DNA from: Microbacterium murale
Lineage (GTDB): Bacteria > Actinomycetota > Actinomycetes > Actinomycetales > Microbacteriaceae
DNA: 64,000 nt
Assembly (NCBI RefSeq): GCF_014635185.1
Contig: NZ_BMCM01000006.1
Location: 225,830-289,829, forward strand
Reading direction: 5' to 3'
The translations under genes and the position numbers were made by a program. Position 1 is the stretch's first letter. The number at the start of each line of letters is the position of its first letter. Positions 34,878-44,144 of this stretch are shown one piece after another. The notes beneath the pieces are model-generated. The model did not search any database and was not told the DNA's origin. It worked only from the letters and a program-made list of their open reading frames with translations.

Positions 34878-35870
34878 CTACTCGGTGTAGGTGAAGGGTT
34901 CCGTCATCTTGTCGGCGTTGTCCTTCGTGATGAGGATGCAGTCGAACGACTGCTTCTCGGTCTCCGGAGCTGTGCCGGTGCGGATGTACTCGTCGGCGAG
35001 CTCAACGGCTTCCTTGGAGAACACGGCGACAGGCTGGAGGACGGTGTACGCCATCTCGCCCGCGATGACCGCGGAGACGGCATCCGGTGCGCCGTCGAAG
35101 CCGCCGACGACGACGCCCTCGAGCTTGCCGGCTTCCTTGAGCGCTGCGACCGCGCCGAGCGCCATCTCGTCGTTGCCCGACATGACGCCGGTCAGTGACG
35201 GGTTGGACTGCAGCAGCGACTGCATCTTGTCGTGACCCTTGGTGCGGTCCCAGTCCGCGACCTCTTCCCCGACCTCGACGAGCTCGGGGTACTGGCTGAT
35301 GACGGTCTGGAAGCCGTTTGAGCGGGTCTGCGCGTTGTTGTCGGACGGAGCGCCGAACAGTTCGACGTACTCACCGGCCTCGCCCATCTGGGTCACCCAC
35401 TCCTGGGCGCCGATCGCGGCGCCCTGAGCGTTGTTCGACACCAGCTGCGCCTTCGCGATGCCGGCCTCGTTGATCTCCGCATTCACGAGGAACACCGGGA
35501 TCCCCGCGGCTTCGGCTTTCTTCACAGCCGCGATCGAACCATCGGCGTTCGCCGGGTCGAGGATGATCGCGACGGACTTGTTCGCGATCGCCGTGTCGAT
35601 GAGGGTGTTCTCGGTGTTGGTGTCGCCCTTGTGCGCACCGACACTGGACTCGTAACCGAGTTCTTCAGCGGTCGCAGCGGCGACGTCGCCCTCCGTCTTC
35701 CAGTAGGGGTTGGCCGGGTCGTTCACGATGATCGTGATGAGGCCGCCGGCTTCTCCGCCTTCGGCATCGTCCGTCGGAGCAGCGTCCGTGCTGCCTCCGG
35801 CGCATCCGGCGAGCGAGATGATCAGAGCGCCTGCAGCGATGATCGAGGCAATTGCCTTCTTGCGCATCAT
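34878..35870 (-). CDS. CUT2 sugar/polyol ABC transporter binding lipoprotein
   Basis: The 330-residue protein has a signal peptide with lipobox LAGC (Cys23), a Gly/Asp/Glu-rich linker, then a Peripla_BP_4 (RbsB-like) fold. It includes IIVNDPANPYWKTEGDVA, ILDPANADGSIAAVKKAEAAGIPVFLVNAEI and MSGNDEMALGAVAALKEAGK. It delivers ligand to the RbsC/RbsA-type subunits encoded upstream in the same operon. By context the ligand is a tetritol such as erythritol or threitol (ThpA-like). That is inferred. Confidence 0.9.
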   Translation of the reverse strand: MMRKKAIASIIAAGALIISLAGCAGGSTDAAPTDDAEGGEAGGLITIIVNDPANPYWKTEGDVAAATAEELGYESSVGAHKGDTNTENTLIDTAIANKSVAIILDPANADGSIAAVKKAEAAGIPVFLVNAEINEAGIAKAQLVSNNAQGAAIGAQEWVTQMGEAGEYVELFGAPSDNNAQTRSNGFQTVISQYPELVEVGEEVADWDRTKGHDKMQSLLQSNPSLTGVMSGNDEMALGAVAALKEAGKLEGVVVGGFDGAPDAVSAVIAGEMAYTVLQPVAVFSKEAVELADEYIRTGTAPETEKQSFDCILITKDNADKMTEPFTYTE

Positions 35871-35917
35871 TTGATGCGTCCTTTCTCTTGGTGGGTATTA
35901 CAGGGTCTGTGTGCTGG

Positions 35918-37015
35918 TCACTTTGTGCCTACCGGCTCCGACGTCTTGTCGGTCGCCTTCGTCGGCTTCGGGCCTGTTGAGGCCGGCCGGCGGCGCCGTC
36001 CGTACTGCAGGCTGTTCAGGAGCACGGCAACGACGATCACCGCGCCGATGAAGACCATCTGCCAATAGGCGGAGACGCCGACGATGACAAGTCCGTCGGA
36101 CAGGAAGCCGATCACGAACGCACCGAGCAGCGTGCCGCGCACGTTGCCGCGGCCACCCATCAGGGATGCACCACCGATCACGACCGCGGCGATCGCCGTC
36201 AGCTCGTATGTGTTGCCCGCCGTCGGGCTGGCGCTGGTCAGGGTGGAGGCGAGGATGAGGCCTGCGATCGCGGCACAGACGCCGGAGATGACGTAGACCC
36301 AGATCTTGACGCCGCGCACCGGCACGCCCGAGAGCTCCGCTGCGCGCTCGTTGCCGCCGGAGGCGTACAGCCAGCGGCCGAAACGGGTGCGACCGAGTAC
36401 GAAGCCGAGCACGATCGCGATCAGAGCCATGATGATGACGCCGATCGGGATGTTCAGGACGCGGTTGAAGCCGAGCCATTCGAAGCCGGTGTTGCCCAGC
36501 GCCTCGTCACCCGAGAGGTCGTTGATGGTCAGGCCGTTGGTCATCAGAAGAGCAAGACCGCGCACCACGTACAGCATGCCCAAGGTCGCCACGAAAGGAG
36601 CGACCTTGAACCTGGACACGAGGATTCCGTTGACGAGACCCACGGCTGCACCGACGGCGCAGGAGATGACCACGACCACGGGGATGCTCGGATACAGGAC
36701 CACGCCGAAGATGTTGATCGGCACGCCCTGCATGAGGAAGCCGGCGATCACCGCGGAGAAGCCCAGCGTTGATCCGACCGAGAGGTCGATGCCGCCGTTG
36801 AGCACGACCAACAGCATCCCGAGTCCGAGGATGGCGTAGATCGCCACGTGGGAGGACATGATCAGGATGTTGTCGAACGTGAGGTAGTTCGGCGACATCA
36901 GCGAGAACACCACGATGATCAGGATCAGGGCGAGAAATGCCCTGCCCTCGATGAGCACTCGCGCGAGAGAGAACTTCTTCTTGTTGTTGATGATGGCAGT
37001 CGTTGTCGTCGTCAT
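35918..37015 (-). CDS. CUT2 ABC transporter permease (RbsC-like)
   Basis: The 365-residue BPD_transp_2 permease has 8-10 helices. It includes LNGGIDLSVGSTLGFSAVIAG, the conserved loop of ribose-type permeases, and ELTAIAAVVIGGASLMGGRGNVRGTLLGAFVIG, which contacts the ATPase. The C-terminal tail is basic. It lies between the ATPase and binding-protein genes and forms the membrane channel of the importer. Confidence 0.93.
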   Translation of the reverse strand: MTTTTTAIINNKKKFSLARVLIEGRAFLALILIIVVFSLMSPNYLTFDNILIMSSHVAIYAILGLGMLLVVLNGGIDLSVGSTLGFSAVIAGFLMQGVPINIFGVVLYPSIPVVVVISCAVGAAVGLVNGILVSRFKVAPFVATLGMLYVVRGLALLMTNGLTINDLSGDEALGNTGFEWLGFNRVLNIPIGVIIMALIAIVLGFVLGRTRFGRWLYASGGNERAAELSGVPVRGVKIWVYVISGVCAAIAGLILASTLTSASPTAGNTYELTAIAAVVIGGASLMGGRGNVRGTLLGAFVIGFLSDGLVIVGVSAYWQMVFIGAVIVVAVLLNSLQYGRRRRPASTGPKPTKATDKTSEPVGTK

Positions 37016-37037
37016 TGTCGGTCCGTTCTCAAATTCT

Positions 37038-38561
37038 CTAAGCGGCCACGGCCTCGCCGGAGGCGGCCATGATCATTTCCTTCGTGGCGTCCGGACCGAA
37101 CTCGGCGGAGATCTGGCCGCGTCGCAGGACGATGATGCGGTGAGCGATGCTGAGGCACTCGCCGACCTCGGATGTCGAGTACACGACGGCGAGGCCCTCG
37201 CGGGCACGCTCGGCGAGAAGCCTGAACACCTCGCCCTTCGCACCGATGTCGATGCCGCGGCTCGGCTCGTCCAGAAGCATCACGCGGGGATCGGTCGCGA
37301 CGACCTTCCCGATGACCACCTTCTGCTGGTTCCCTCCGGAGAGCGAGCCGATCGGCAGTTCGGGCCCGGGTGTCTTCACGGTCACGGTGCGGATGAGGTC
37401 CTGGGCGATCTTCTTCTCGGTGCGACGCGAGAGCACGCCGTTGACGATCGAGTTCCCGAGGCTGGCGAGCGTGAGGTTGGTACCGACGTCGAACGTCTGC
37501 ACCAGCCCGTCGCGCTGCCGGTCCTCAGGTACGAGCCCGATCCCGAGCGCGATGCGCTCAGCGATCGAATCATCGCCCAGCGCGGTACCGTCCAGCAGGA
37601 TCTCTCCACCATCGATCCGATCGCGCCCGGCGACCGCCTCGAGGAGTTCGGTCCGGCCTGCGCCCATCAACCCGTAGAGGCAGACGATCTCGCCGGCCCT
37701 GACGTCCAGGCTGAGTCCGTTGACGATCGATCGTTCCGGGTTCTCCGGATCGAGGACACGGAGGTCCCGGATGCTGAGAATGGTCTCGCCGAACTCGTAA
37801 CCGCTGGGCGGCGAGCCGAGATCGAAGTTATCGCCGACCATGTTCCGCACGATCCATTCGAGATCGATATTGGCTCGTTCGTCCTTGGCCGTCATGGATC
37901 CGTCGCGCAGGACGACGGCGTGATCGGTGACCTCGAGCGCCTCTTCGAGGTGGTGGGAGATGTAGACGATGGCCACACCACGCGCGGTGAGGTCGTGGAT
38001 GATCCCGAAGAGGATCTCCACCTCGGCCGCAGCGAGTGCAGAGGTCGGCTCATCCATGATGAGGATTCGCGAGTTCACCGACAGCGCACGAGCGATCTCG
38101 ATGATCTGCTGCTGGCCGACGCGCAGATCGTTGACATGCGTCTCCGGTTCGACGCCGGGGAGCAGATCGGCGAGGAGCTCGCGCGTCTGTCGAGCCTCCT
38201 CTGCGAAGTCGATCCCGAAGGGACCGGTGATCTCGCGCCCCATGAAGATGTTGTCGCGCACCGAGAGGTTGGGAGCAAGACTGAGCTCCTGGTGGATGAT
38301 CGAGATGCCGCGATCGCGCGCGTCGTTCGTGGAGTGGAACACGACAGGTTCGCCGTCGAGGACGATCTCGCCGGACGTCGGTTGCTCGACACCCGACAGG
38401 ATCTTCATGAGCGTCGATTTGCCGGCGCCGTTCTCTCCGAAGAGGGTCGTCACGGTTCCTCGACGGATCTCGAAGTTCACGCCCTTCAGCGCCCTGGTGC
38501 CGCCGTAGGTCTTGACGACGTTGCGTGCCTCGAGGACGACATCGTCGAAGTCGTCGCTCAT
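37038..38561 (-). CDS. CUT2 ABC transporter ATPase (RbsA-like, tandem domains)
   Basis: The 507-residue protein holds two ATPase domains. The first has GENGAGKSTLMKIL (near residue 40), DLRVGQQQIIEIARAL and ILIMDEPTSAL. The second has a degenerate Walker A (GLMGAGRTELLEAVAG), SLSGGNQQKVVIGK and MLLDEPSRGIDIGAK. The degenerate second site is normal for RbsA/MglA. It powers import through the RbsC-like permease. Its start overlaps the DUF2291 stop by four bases. Confidence 0.93.
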   Translation of the reverse strand: MSDDFDDVVLEARNVVKTYGGTRALKGVNFEIRRGTVTTLFGENGAGKSTLMKILSGVEQPTSGEIVLDGEPVVFHSTNDARDRGISIIHQELSLAPNLSVRDNIFMGREITGPFGIDFAEEARQTRELLADLLPGVEPETHVNDLRVGQQQIIEIARALSVNSRILIMDEPTSALAAAEVEILFGIIHDLTARGVAIVYISHHLEEALEVTDHAVVLRDGSMTAKDERANIDLEWIVRNMVGDNFDLGSPPSGYEFGETILSIRDLRVLDPENPERSIVNGLSLDVRAGEIVCLYGLMGAGRTELLEAVAGRDRIDGGEILLDGTALGDDSIAERIALGIGLVPEDRQRDGLVQTFDVGTNLTLASLGNSIVNGVLSRRTEKKIAQDLIRTVTVKTPGPELPIGSLSGGNQQKVVIGKVVATDPRVMLLDEPSRGIDIGAKGEVFRLLAERAREGLAVVYSTSEVGECLSIAHRIIVLRRGQISAEFGPDATKEMIMAASGEAVAA

Positions 38562-39229
38562 TGCACGCTCAGTTCGACGGGTGTCACGAGCCAGGAGCTC
38601 GGATTGATCAACGTGAACGCACCGGTGACCTCGATCGTCTTCCCGGTCAGGGCAGCAGTGTCGACATCGGCGAGCACCTGCGTCTTCAGCTCTTCATTCA
38701 GCGCCGCTGCCGCGTTCTGGAAGTCGATCTGATTGATGAACTGCCCGAACTCGATCTCACCGGTCGCATCGCGCAACTCGGTGCCGTTGATGGCGGGGCC
38801 GGTCTGCACCCGGATCAGGAGCCCTTCAGGAAGCCCTTCGACCGCCACGTCGTAGATCCCGGACTGTCCTTCGCCGACGACGCCGGTGAACGTTGTGGTG
38901 TAGACGGGGCCGCCGGAGCTCTGCACGGCGTACTCCTCAGCGGCCGCTGCCGGATCCGTCGCGATGTCTGCCGCGAGCACGTCTGCATCGACGGCGCTCT
39001 CGACGATGGCGGACTGCACCGTGGGGAAGTTCTCGGCACCATAGGTGGCCGGGTCGAACTTCTCCGTACCCTGTGCGAGCGGGTCATCGGCCGGAACGAC
39101 TCGTGTCCCCAGCACCAGGCCGAGGATCACGACGACGATCACTCCGATCCAGATGCCGCGCTTCGCATTGCGCGACAGCGATCGCTGCGCCTTCCTGACC
39201 GGCGGGCTCACCGTGGTCGACGCGCTCAC
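38558..39229 (-). CDS. DUF2291 family protein, membrane-anchored
   Basis: The 223-residue protein has one N-terminal helix (GIWIGVIVVVILGLVLGTRVV) and an extracytoplasmic domain with FDPATYGAENFPTVQSAI, GPVYTTTFTGVVGEGQSGIYDV and GTELRDATGEIEFGQFINQIDFQNAAAALN. These are the signature stretches of DUF2291, a family found almost only with CUT2 sugar transporters. Its biochemical role is unknown. It is coupled to genes on both sides by ATGA/GTGA overlaps. Confidence 0.88.
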   Translation of the reverse strand: MSASTTVSPPVRKAQRSLSRNAKRGIWIGVIVVVILGLVLGTRVVPADDPLAQGTEKFDPATYGAENFPTVQSAIVESAVDADVLAADIATDPAAAAEEYAVQSSGGPVYTTTFTGVVGEGQSGIYDVAVEGLPEGLLIRVQTGPAINGTELRDATGEIEFGQFINQIDFQNAAAALNEELKTQVLADVDTAALTGKTIEVTGAFTLINPSSWLVTPVELSVQ

Positions 39230-40260
39230 GGGATCAGCACCCTGGACTCGGTGTCGTTCGGTCGGATCTGGAGCTTGCGCCCCGAGCCGCGACGGAACAG
39301 CTCCAGTGCCTCTTCGTAATCATCGAGGATGAACGAGTGGCTGATCATCGCCTCGGCGTTGATCGCACCGGCTTCGAACATCTCGACCGCGCGCCCGAAG
39401 GAGTTCAGGACCGCCATCGTCCCGACGATCGAGATCTCGTCGCGGTACACGCGGAACGGCGAGAACTTAGCGGTGCCGTCGGCGGGAGCGACGCCGAAGT
39501 CCTGGAAGAACCCGGCGGGCTTGACGCGGGTCAGCGCGTCTTCGATCGCGCGCAGGTTGCCGGTGCAGTCGATGACGACGTCCCACTTCTCGCGGTCGGC
39601 GTCATCAGCGGACGTGTACCGCAGCTCGATGCCGCATTCCTCCGCGACTGCGAGACGGTCGGGGTTCAGGTCGACGATGCTGACCGATGCCGCGCCGGCG
39701 CGGGTGGCCAGCTGAGCCATCAGCAGTCCCATCGTGCCTGCCCCGTAGACGAGGACGTGGTCGCCGATGCGGCGGGGCAGCACGTCCCAACCGCGGATCG
39801 CGCAGGCGAGGGGCTCGATGAGAGCGGCCTGGTAGAGATCAGTCTCCGGCTTGAGCTTGTAGACGTTGCCGGCGGGCGCGGTGAAGTATTCCTGCGAAGC
39901 TCCGTCTGAGGCGACGACGCCGAGGCCGTTCCAGAATCGGCAGAGGTTCTGGTGTCCGTTGAGACAGAACTCGCACTCACCACAGGTGGTGCTGGGGTTG
40001 ATCGCGACGTGGTCGCCGACTTTGAAGTCGAACACACCGCTGTTGACCCCGTCACCGAGCGCGACGATGGTGCCGGTCGCCTCGTGGCCGGGGACGAGCG
40101 GGAAGACGGTGCCTTCGAACTCGCCGTCGAAGACGTGCGTGTCCGTTCCGCAGATGCCGACGGCTGCCGTCTCGATCAGGATCTCTTTATAACCGGGCGT
40201 GGGCTTGGGCCGCTCTTCGAGGGACAGCTGCCCCTCGGCGGTGAATACAACTGCTCGCAT
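39226..40260 (-). CDS. Zinc-dependent MDR polyol dehydrogenase
   Basis: The 344-residue medium-chain dehydrogenase has catalytic zinc residues in GICGTDTHVFDGEF and PGHEATG, the structural zinc loop CGECEFCLNGHQNLC, and the NAD motif GAGTMGLLMAQLA followed by VDLNPDR, where Asp indicates NAD. It is the first gene of the nine-gene operon. By comparison with the tetritol pathway it would oxidise erythritol or L-threitol to L-erythrulose. ATG 40260 follows GGGAGCAAAG. Confidence 0.88.
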   Translation of the reverse strand: MRAVVFTAEGQLSLEERPKPTPGYKEILIETAAVGICGTDTHVFDGEFEGTVFPLVPGHEATGTIVALGDGVNSGVFDFKVGDHVAINPSTTCGECEFCLNGHQNLCRFWNGLGVVASDGASQEYFTAPAGNVYKLKPETDLYQAALIEPLACAIRGWDVLPRRIGDHVLVYGAGTMGLLMAQLATRAGAASVSIVDLNPDRLAVAEECGIELRYTSADDADREKWDVVIDCTGNLRAIEDALTRVKPAGFFQDFGVAPADGTAKFSPFRVYRDEISIVGTMAVLNSFGRAVEMFEAGAINAEAMISHSFILDDYEEALELFRRGSGRKLQIRPNDTESRVLIP

Positions 40261-40323
40261 CTTTGCTCCCGAATCTGCGTCTCCCGCGACGCGAACACTG
40301 TCTCGCCGTTGGGATGTGTCGAT

Positions 40324-40442
40324 GTAACGGGTGGCAGCTCCTGGCCGTGCCGGAGATCCACCGGAGAGGTTCGACTCTCGTGTTACGTTTCCGTGATCAG
40401 ATACCATGACCACGTTACATTCACCATACGTCGCGGTAATAT
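40324..40442. promoter_or_regulatory. Divergent promoter region with GTTAC sites
   Basis: GTTAC occurs at 40382-40386 (GTTACGTTTCC) and 40414-40418 (GTTACATTCAC), exactly 32 bases apart, and inverted as GTAAC at 40324-40328. The second copy lies in a plausible -35 (TTACAT, 40415-40420) with a 16-base spacer and -10 TAATAT (40437-40442) for the rightward dehydrogenase. The sites are candidates for the DeoR regulator at the end of the operon. Confidence 0.5.
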
Positions 40443-40507
40443 CGAGTGTCAAGAGAGCCGTCGATAGCGAATGGCATCGGCGAAAACCGCACCGAGGAGA
40501 CCGCTTC

Positions 40508-41554
40508 ATGACTGCAACGACGCACATTCCCGAGCACATGTTCGCGGGCGTGCTCGTCCGGCCCGGCCACGTCGAAGTTCAGGAACGCCGCGTGCCGACA
40601 CCGGCACCCGACGAGGTTCTCGTCAAAGTCACCGCGGTGGGCGTCTGCGGCTCGGACGTGCACTTCTTTCACGAAGGGCGTCTCGGGGACTGGGTCGTGG
40701 ACGAGCCGCTCGTACTCGGCCACGAGTCCGGCGGTGTGATCGTCGCGGTGGGTGCGGATGTCGCGCCGGAACGCGTGGGCGAGCGGGTTTCGATCGAGCC
40801 GCAGCACCCGTCCACGACTTCCGCCGAGACGCTGCGGGGCGACTACAACCTCGACCCGCACATGCGCTTCTACGCCGTGCCGGGAACGGATGGCGCGTTC
40901 CAGGAGTACGTCACGATCCAGAGCCATTTCGCCTTCGCGATTCCCGACTCGGTGAGCGATTGGGCGGCCGCCCTGCTCGAGCCCTTGTCAGTGGCCGTGG
41001 CGACGGGCCGCAAGGCCGCGTTCTCCGTCGGCGACCGCGTGCTGATCACTGGAGCGGGGCCGGTCGGCCTCGCAGTCGCGCAGGTGGCCAGGGCATCCGG
41101 CGCCGCGGAGGTACTCGTGTCCGACATCAGCGAAGCGCGGCGACACGCTGCGCTTCGCTTCGGCGCGACGACAGCTCTGGATCCGGTCGCCGACGCGGAT
41201 GCGATCCGCTCCGCCGGCGCCGATTCGTTCGTGGACGCCTCGGGCGCCGCGGCCGCAGTGCGCAGCGGGATCGATGCGCTTCGTCCGGGCGGACGCGCCG
41301 TGCTCGTAGGGATGGGTCTGCCGGAGCTGGCGTTGCCGATCACGCAGATCCAGAACAAGGAACTCGTACTGACGGGAGTCTTCCGTTACGCGAACACGTG
41401 GCCTGCGGCCATCTCCCTCGTCGCATCAGGACGGGTGGACCTGGACGGGATGGTCACGGGCACGTTCTCGCTCGACCGCGTAAAGGATGCGCTCGAATCG
41501 ACGACCGATCCCGACACGATCAAGTCGGTCGTGGAACCGCACCGCCGTAGTTAG
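40508..41554 (+). CDS. MDR polyol dehydrogenase lacking the structural zinc site
   Basis: The 348-residue sorbitol-dehydrogenase-like enzyme has catalytic zinc residues in GVCGSDVHFFHEGRLG and LGHESGG, and the NAD motif GAGPVGLAVAQVARASG followed by VSDISEAR. The loop that usually holds four structural cysteines reads QHPSTTSAETLRGDYNLDPH, without cysteine, as in xylitol/sorbitol dehydrogenases. It is divergent from the tetritol operon and shares its control region, so it is probably a second polyol or threitol dehydrogenase of the same pathway. GAGGAG precedes the ATG. Confidence 0.87.
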   Translation: MTATTHIPEHMFAGVLVRPGHVEVQERRVPTPAPDEVLVKVTAVGVCGSDVHFFHEGRLGDWVVDEPLVLGHESGGVIVAVGADVAPERVGERVSIEPQHPSTTSAETLRGDYNLDPHMRFYAVPGTDGAFQEYVTIQSHFAFAIPDSVSDWAAALLEPLSVAVATGRKAAFSVGDRVLITGAGPVGLAVAQVARASGAAEVLVSDISEARRHAALRFGATTALDPVADADAIRSAGADSFVDASGAAAAVRSGIDALRPGGRAVLVGMGLPELALPITQIQNKELVLTGVFRYANTWPAAISLVASGRVDLDGMVTGTFSLDRVKDALESTTDPDTIKSVVEPHRRS

Positions 41555-41605
41555 CCGGACATCGGTTCGCGTCGAGCTACTCCTCCTGATTCGTGCAACG
41601 GAGGC

Positions 41606-43294
41606 TTACTCGCCCGAACTATCCAACCGCGCAAGTGAGCCGACCAGTTCCTGCGTGTAGGCATGCGCCGGTTCGCGGAAGATCCGGTCCGCATCGCCCT
41701 GCTCGACGACGACGCCGTCCTTCATCACGAGCATCCGATCGCTCATGTGGTGGATGACCCCGAGATCGTGCGAGATGAACAGGTAGCTCAGGGCGTACTC
41801 GTTCTGCAGATCGACGAGGAGGTCGAGGATCTGTGCCTGCACCGAGACATCCAGCGCTGAGACGGCCTCATCGAGCACGAGGATCTCCGGCGATGTCGCC
41901 AGAGCGCGCGCGATGGCGATGCGCTGGCGCTGACCGCCGGAAAGGCGCAACGGGAATCTCTCCGCCATGGCAGCCGGCAGCGCGACCTGCGCGAGCAGAT
42001 CGCGCACTCGCTGCGCCTTCTGGTTGCGGTTCAGCCCGGCATCCGCCGGGATCGCGTCGAGCAGGATCCGCTCGGCGTTCCATCGCGGATCGAACGAGCT
42101 CAGCGGGTCCTGATAGACCACGCCGATGTGCGGCCGCAGCGCCCGGCGACGCTGCTCGGAGACGGTCGACCAGGGTTGATCCAGCAGCCGTACCTCTCCC
42201 GCATCCGCGCTCTCGAGTGCGAGCGCGATGCGGGCCGTCGTGCTCTTGCCGGAGCCGGACTCCCCCACAATGCCCAGCGTCTCTCCGCGGTGCAGCGTGA
42301 ACGAGACGCGATCGACGGCTCGTGTGAGTCGTCCGTCCGGTGTGACGAAGGTCTTCACGAGATCACGCGCTTCGAGCACCGGCTCGCCCCGCTCCCCGCT
42401 CGAGGCGCGCGCCAGATGCAGGTTGGGCACCGCGCTCGCGTGCGGTGCCAGCCGCTCACCGCGGGTGTGTCCGCCGGGAACGGCATCCACGAGGCTCTGG
42501 GTGTACGGATCCTGCGGAGAACCGAGAACGGCGGCAGCCGCACCCTGCTCGACGACCCGACCGTCGCGCATGACGAGGATGTCGTCTGCGAGGCTCGCCA
42601 CGACCGAGAGGTCGTGGCTGATCAGGATGATCGAGGTGCCACGGGATTTGGCGTCGTTGAGCAGCGACAGCACCTGGGCCTGGACCGTCACGTCGAGGGC
42701 GGTTGTCGGCTCGTCGGCGATGATCACCTCGGGGTCGAGGGCGAGTGCGGATGCGATGAGGGCGCGCTGACGAAGACCACCGGAGAGTTCATCCGGACGC
42801 TGTCGCGCTCGCTGCTCAGGACGGGGCACGTCGACGCTGGCGAGCAGGTCGATCACCTTGCGCTTGCGGGCGGCCCGGTCGCGCCATCCGTGCAGTCGCA
42901 GCGCCTCGCCGATCTCCGCACCGACTGCTCGAAGCGGATCGAGCGAGACGAGCGCATCCTGCTGGATGAATCCGATCCGCCGGCCGCGGATGCTCCGCCA
43001 GGATCGGTCGGTCTGCTGGGCGAGGTCGACCTCGCCCAGGCGGATCTCGCCCTCCACGACCGCGCCGGTCCCCGTCAGCCCGACGAGGGTGCGTGCGGTG
43101 ACGCTCTTGCCCGAACCGGATTCGCCGACGATCGCGACGCAGCGCCCAGGGCCCAGGTCGAACGACACCCCGTGGACGATCTCGCGGACGTTCCCGCCGT
43201 GCGCGAAGCCGACGCGCAGGTCTCTCACGATCAGCCGTGGCGGAGCGGTCTGCTCCTCGACCGGAACCTCTTCGGCCAGTTCGGCGATGTTCAT
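41606..43294 (-). CDS. Peptide/nickel-class ABC transporter ATPase, fused tandem
   Basis: The 562-residue protein joins DppD-like and DppF-like ATPases in one chain. Walker A GESGSGKS occurs near residues 55 and 340. Signatures are DELSGGLRQRALIASAL and LRLSGGQRQRIAIARAL; Walker B motifs are VIIADEPTTALDV and ILVLDEAVSALDV. It powers the importer encoded just upstream. The start ATG lies immediately past the permease stop (GAATGACATG). A single fused ATPase is common in actinobacterial systems of this class. Confidence 0.92.
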   Translation of the reverse strand: MNIAELAEEVPVEEQTAPPRLIVRDLRVGFAHGGNVREIVHGVSFDLGPGRCVAIVGESGSGKSVTARTLVGLTGTGAVVEGEIRLGEVDLAQQTDRSWRSIRGRRIGFIQQDALVSLDPLRAVGAEIGEALRLHGWRDRAARKRKVIDLLASVDVPRPEQRARQRPDELSGGLRQRALIASALALDPEVIIADEPTTALDVTVQAQVLSLLNDAKSRGTSIILISHDLSVVASLADDILVMRDGRVVEQGAAAAVLGSPQDPYTQSLVDAVPGGHTRGERLAPHASAVPNLHLARASSGERGEPVLEARDLVKTFVTPDGRLTRAVDRVSFTLHRGETLGIVGESGSGKSTTARIALALESADAGEVRLLDQPWSTVSEQRRRALRPHIGVVYQDPLSSFDPRWNAERILLDAIPADAGLNRNQKAQRVRDLLAQVALPAAMAERFPLRLSGGQRQRIAIARALATSPEILVLDEAVSALDVSVQAQILDLLVDLQNEYALSYLFISHDLGVIHHMSDRMLVMKDGVVVEQGDADRIFREPAHAYTQELVGSLARLDSSGE

Positions 43295-43295
43295 G

Positions 43296-44144
43296 TCATT
43301 CGCCCTTCTCAAGACTGTTCTGGATGTGCTTGCCGAGACTCGTCGCGGTCAGTGCGAGGACGAGGATGACGAGGCCGGGTACGAACGTCAGCCACGGTGC
43401 CTGCAGGATGTAGGCGCGTCCCGCATCGAGCAGGGCACCCCATTCGGACGATGGCGGCGCGACGCCGAGACCGAGGAAGGCCAGACCGGACGCCCACACG
43501 ATCGACTGCCCGATGGCCATCGTGAACACGGCGACCAGGGGCCGGATCGCGTTCGGCAGCACGTGGCGCGTCAGGATGCGGCCACGGCTGTGCCCCAACG
43601 CCCGTGCCGCCTCGACGTAGCCGGCGTTCTTCGCCGAGAGGATCTGCCCCCGGACCATGCGGGCGTAGCCGGGGGCGGTGCTGACGCCGACGGCGATGAC
43701 CTGCGTCCAGGCTGAGGCGCCGAGGATCGACACGAGCAGCAGTGCCAGCAGCAGGATCGGGAAGGCGAACACGACCTCGATGCCACGGTTGACGATCGCC
43801 GAGGTGAACCGGTCGCCGAGGGCGGCCAGCGACCCCAGGACGAGCGCGAAGATCAGCGCGATCCCCGCCGCCCCGATTCCGATCAGTAGCGACTCGTGTG
43901 TGCCGTGCACGATCCGGCTGTACAGGTCGCGGCCCGACTCGTCGGTGCCGAACCAGTGCGACAGCGACGGCGGACGCAGGGCATCCGCGAAGTTCTGCGC
44001 GGTGGGGTCGGCTGTGGCGAGCACCGTCGGAGCGAGCGCGGCAAGAGCGAAGAAGCCGGCGAGCGCGATCGCGACGATCAGGCCGGGGCTGATCCGGCGC
44101 CGCGATCTGGGTGACTCGACGGCTTTCGGTGCGGCGAGGGTCAT
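43296..44144 (-). CDS. Peptide/nickel-class ABC permease (DppC-like)
   Basis: The 282-residue BPD_transp_1 permease has six helices, the N-terminal DPTAQNFADALRPPSLSHWFGTDESGRDLYSR segment that is the hallmark of OppC/DppC, and the EAA loop EAARALGHSRGRILTRHVLPNAI. It pairs with the DppB-like permease upstream (ATGA overlap) and the fused ATPase downstream. Confidence 0.93.
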   Translation of the reverse strand: MTLAAPKAVESPRSRRRISPGLIVAIALAGFFALAALAPTVLATADPTAQNFADALRPPSLSHWFGTDESGRDLYSRIVHGTHESLLIGIGAAGIALIFALVLGSLAALGDRFTSAIVNRGIEVVFAFPILLLALLLVSILGASAWTQVIAVGVSTAPGYARMVRGQILSAKNAGYVEAARALGHSRGRILTRHVLPNAIRPLVAVFTMAIGQSIVWASGLAFLGLGVAPPSSEWGALLDAGRAYILQAPWLTFVPGLVILVLALTATSLGKHIQNSLEKGE

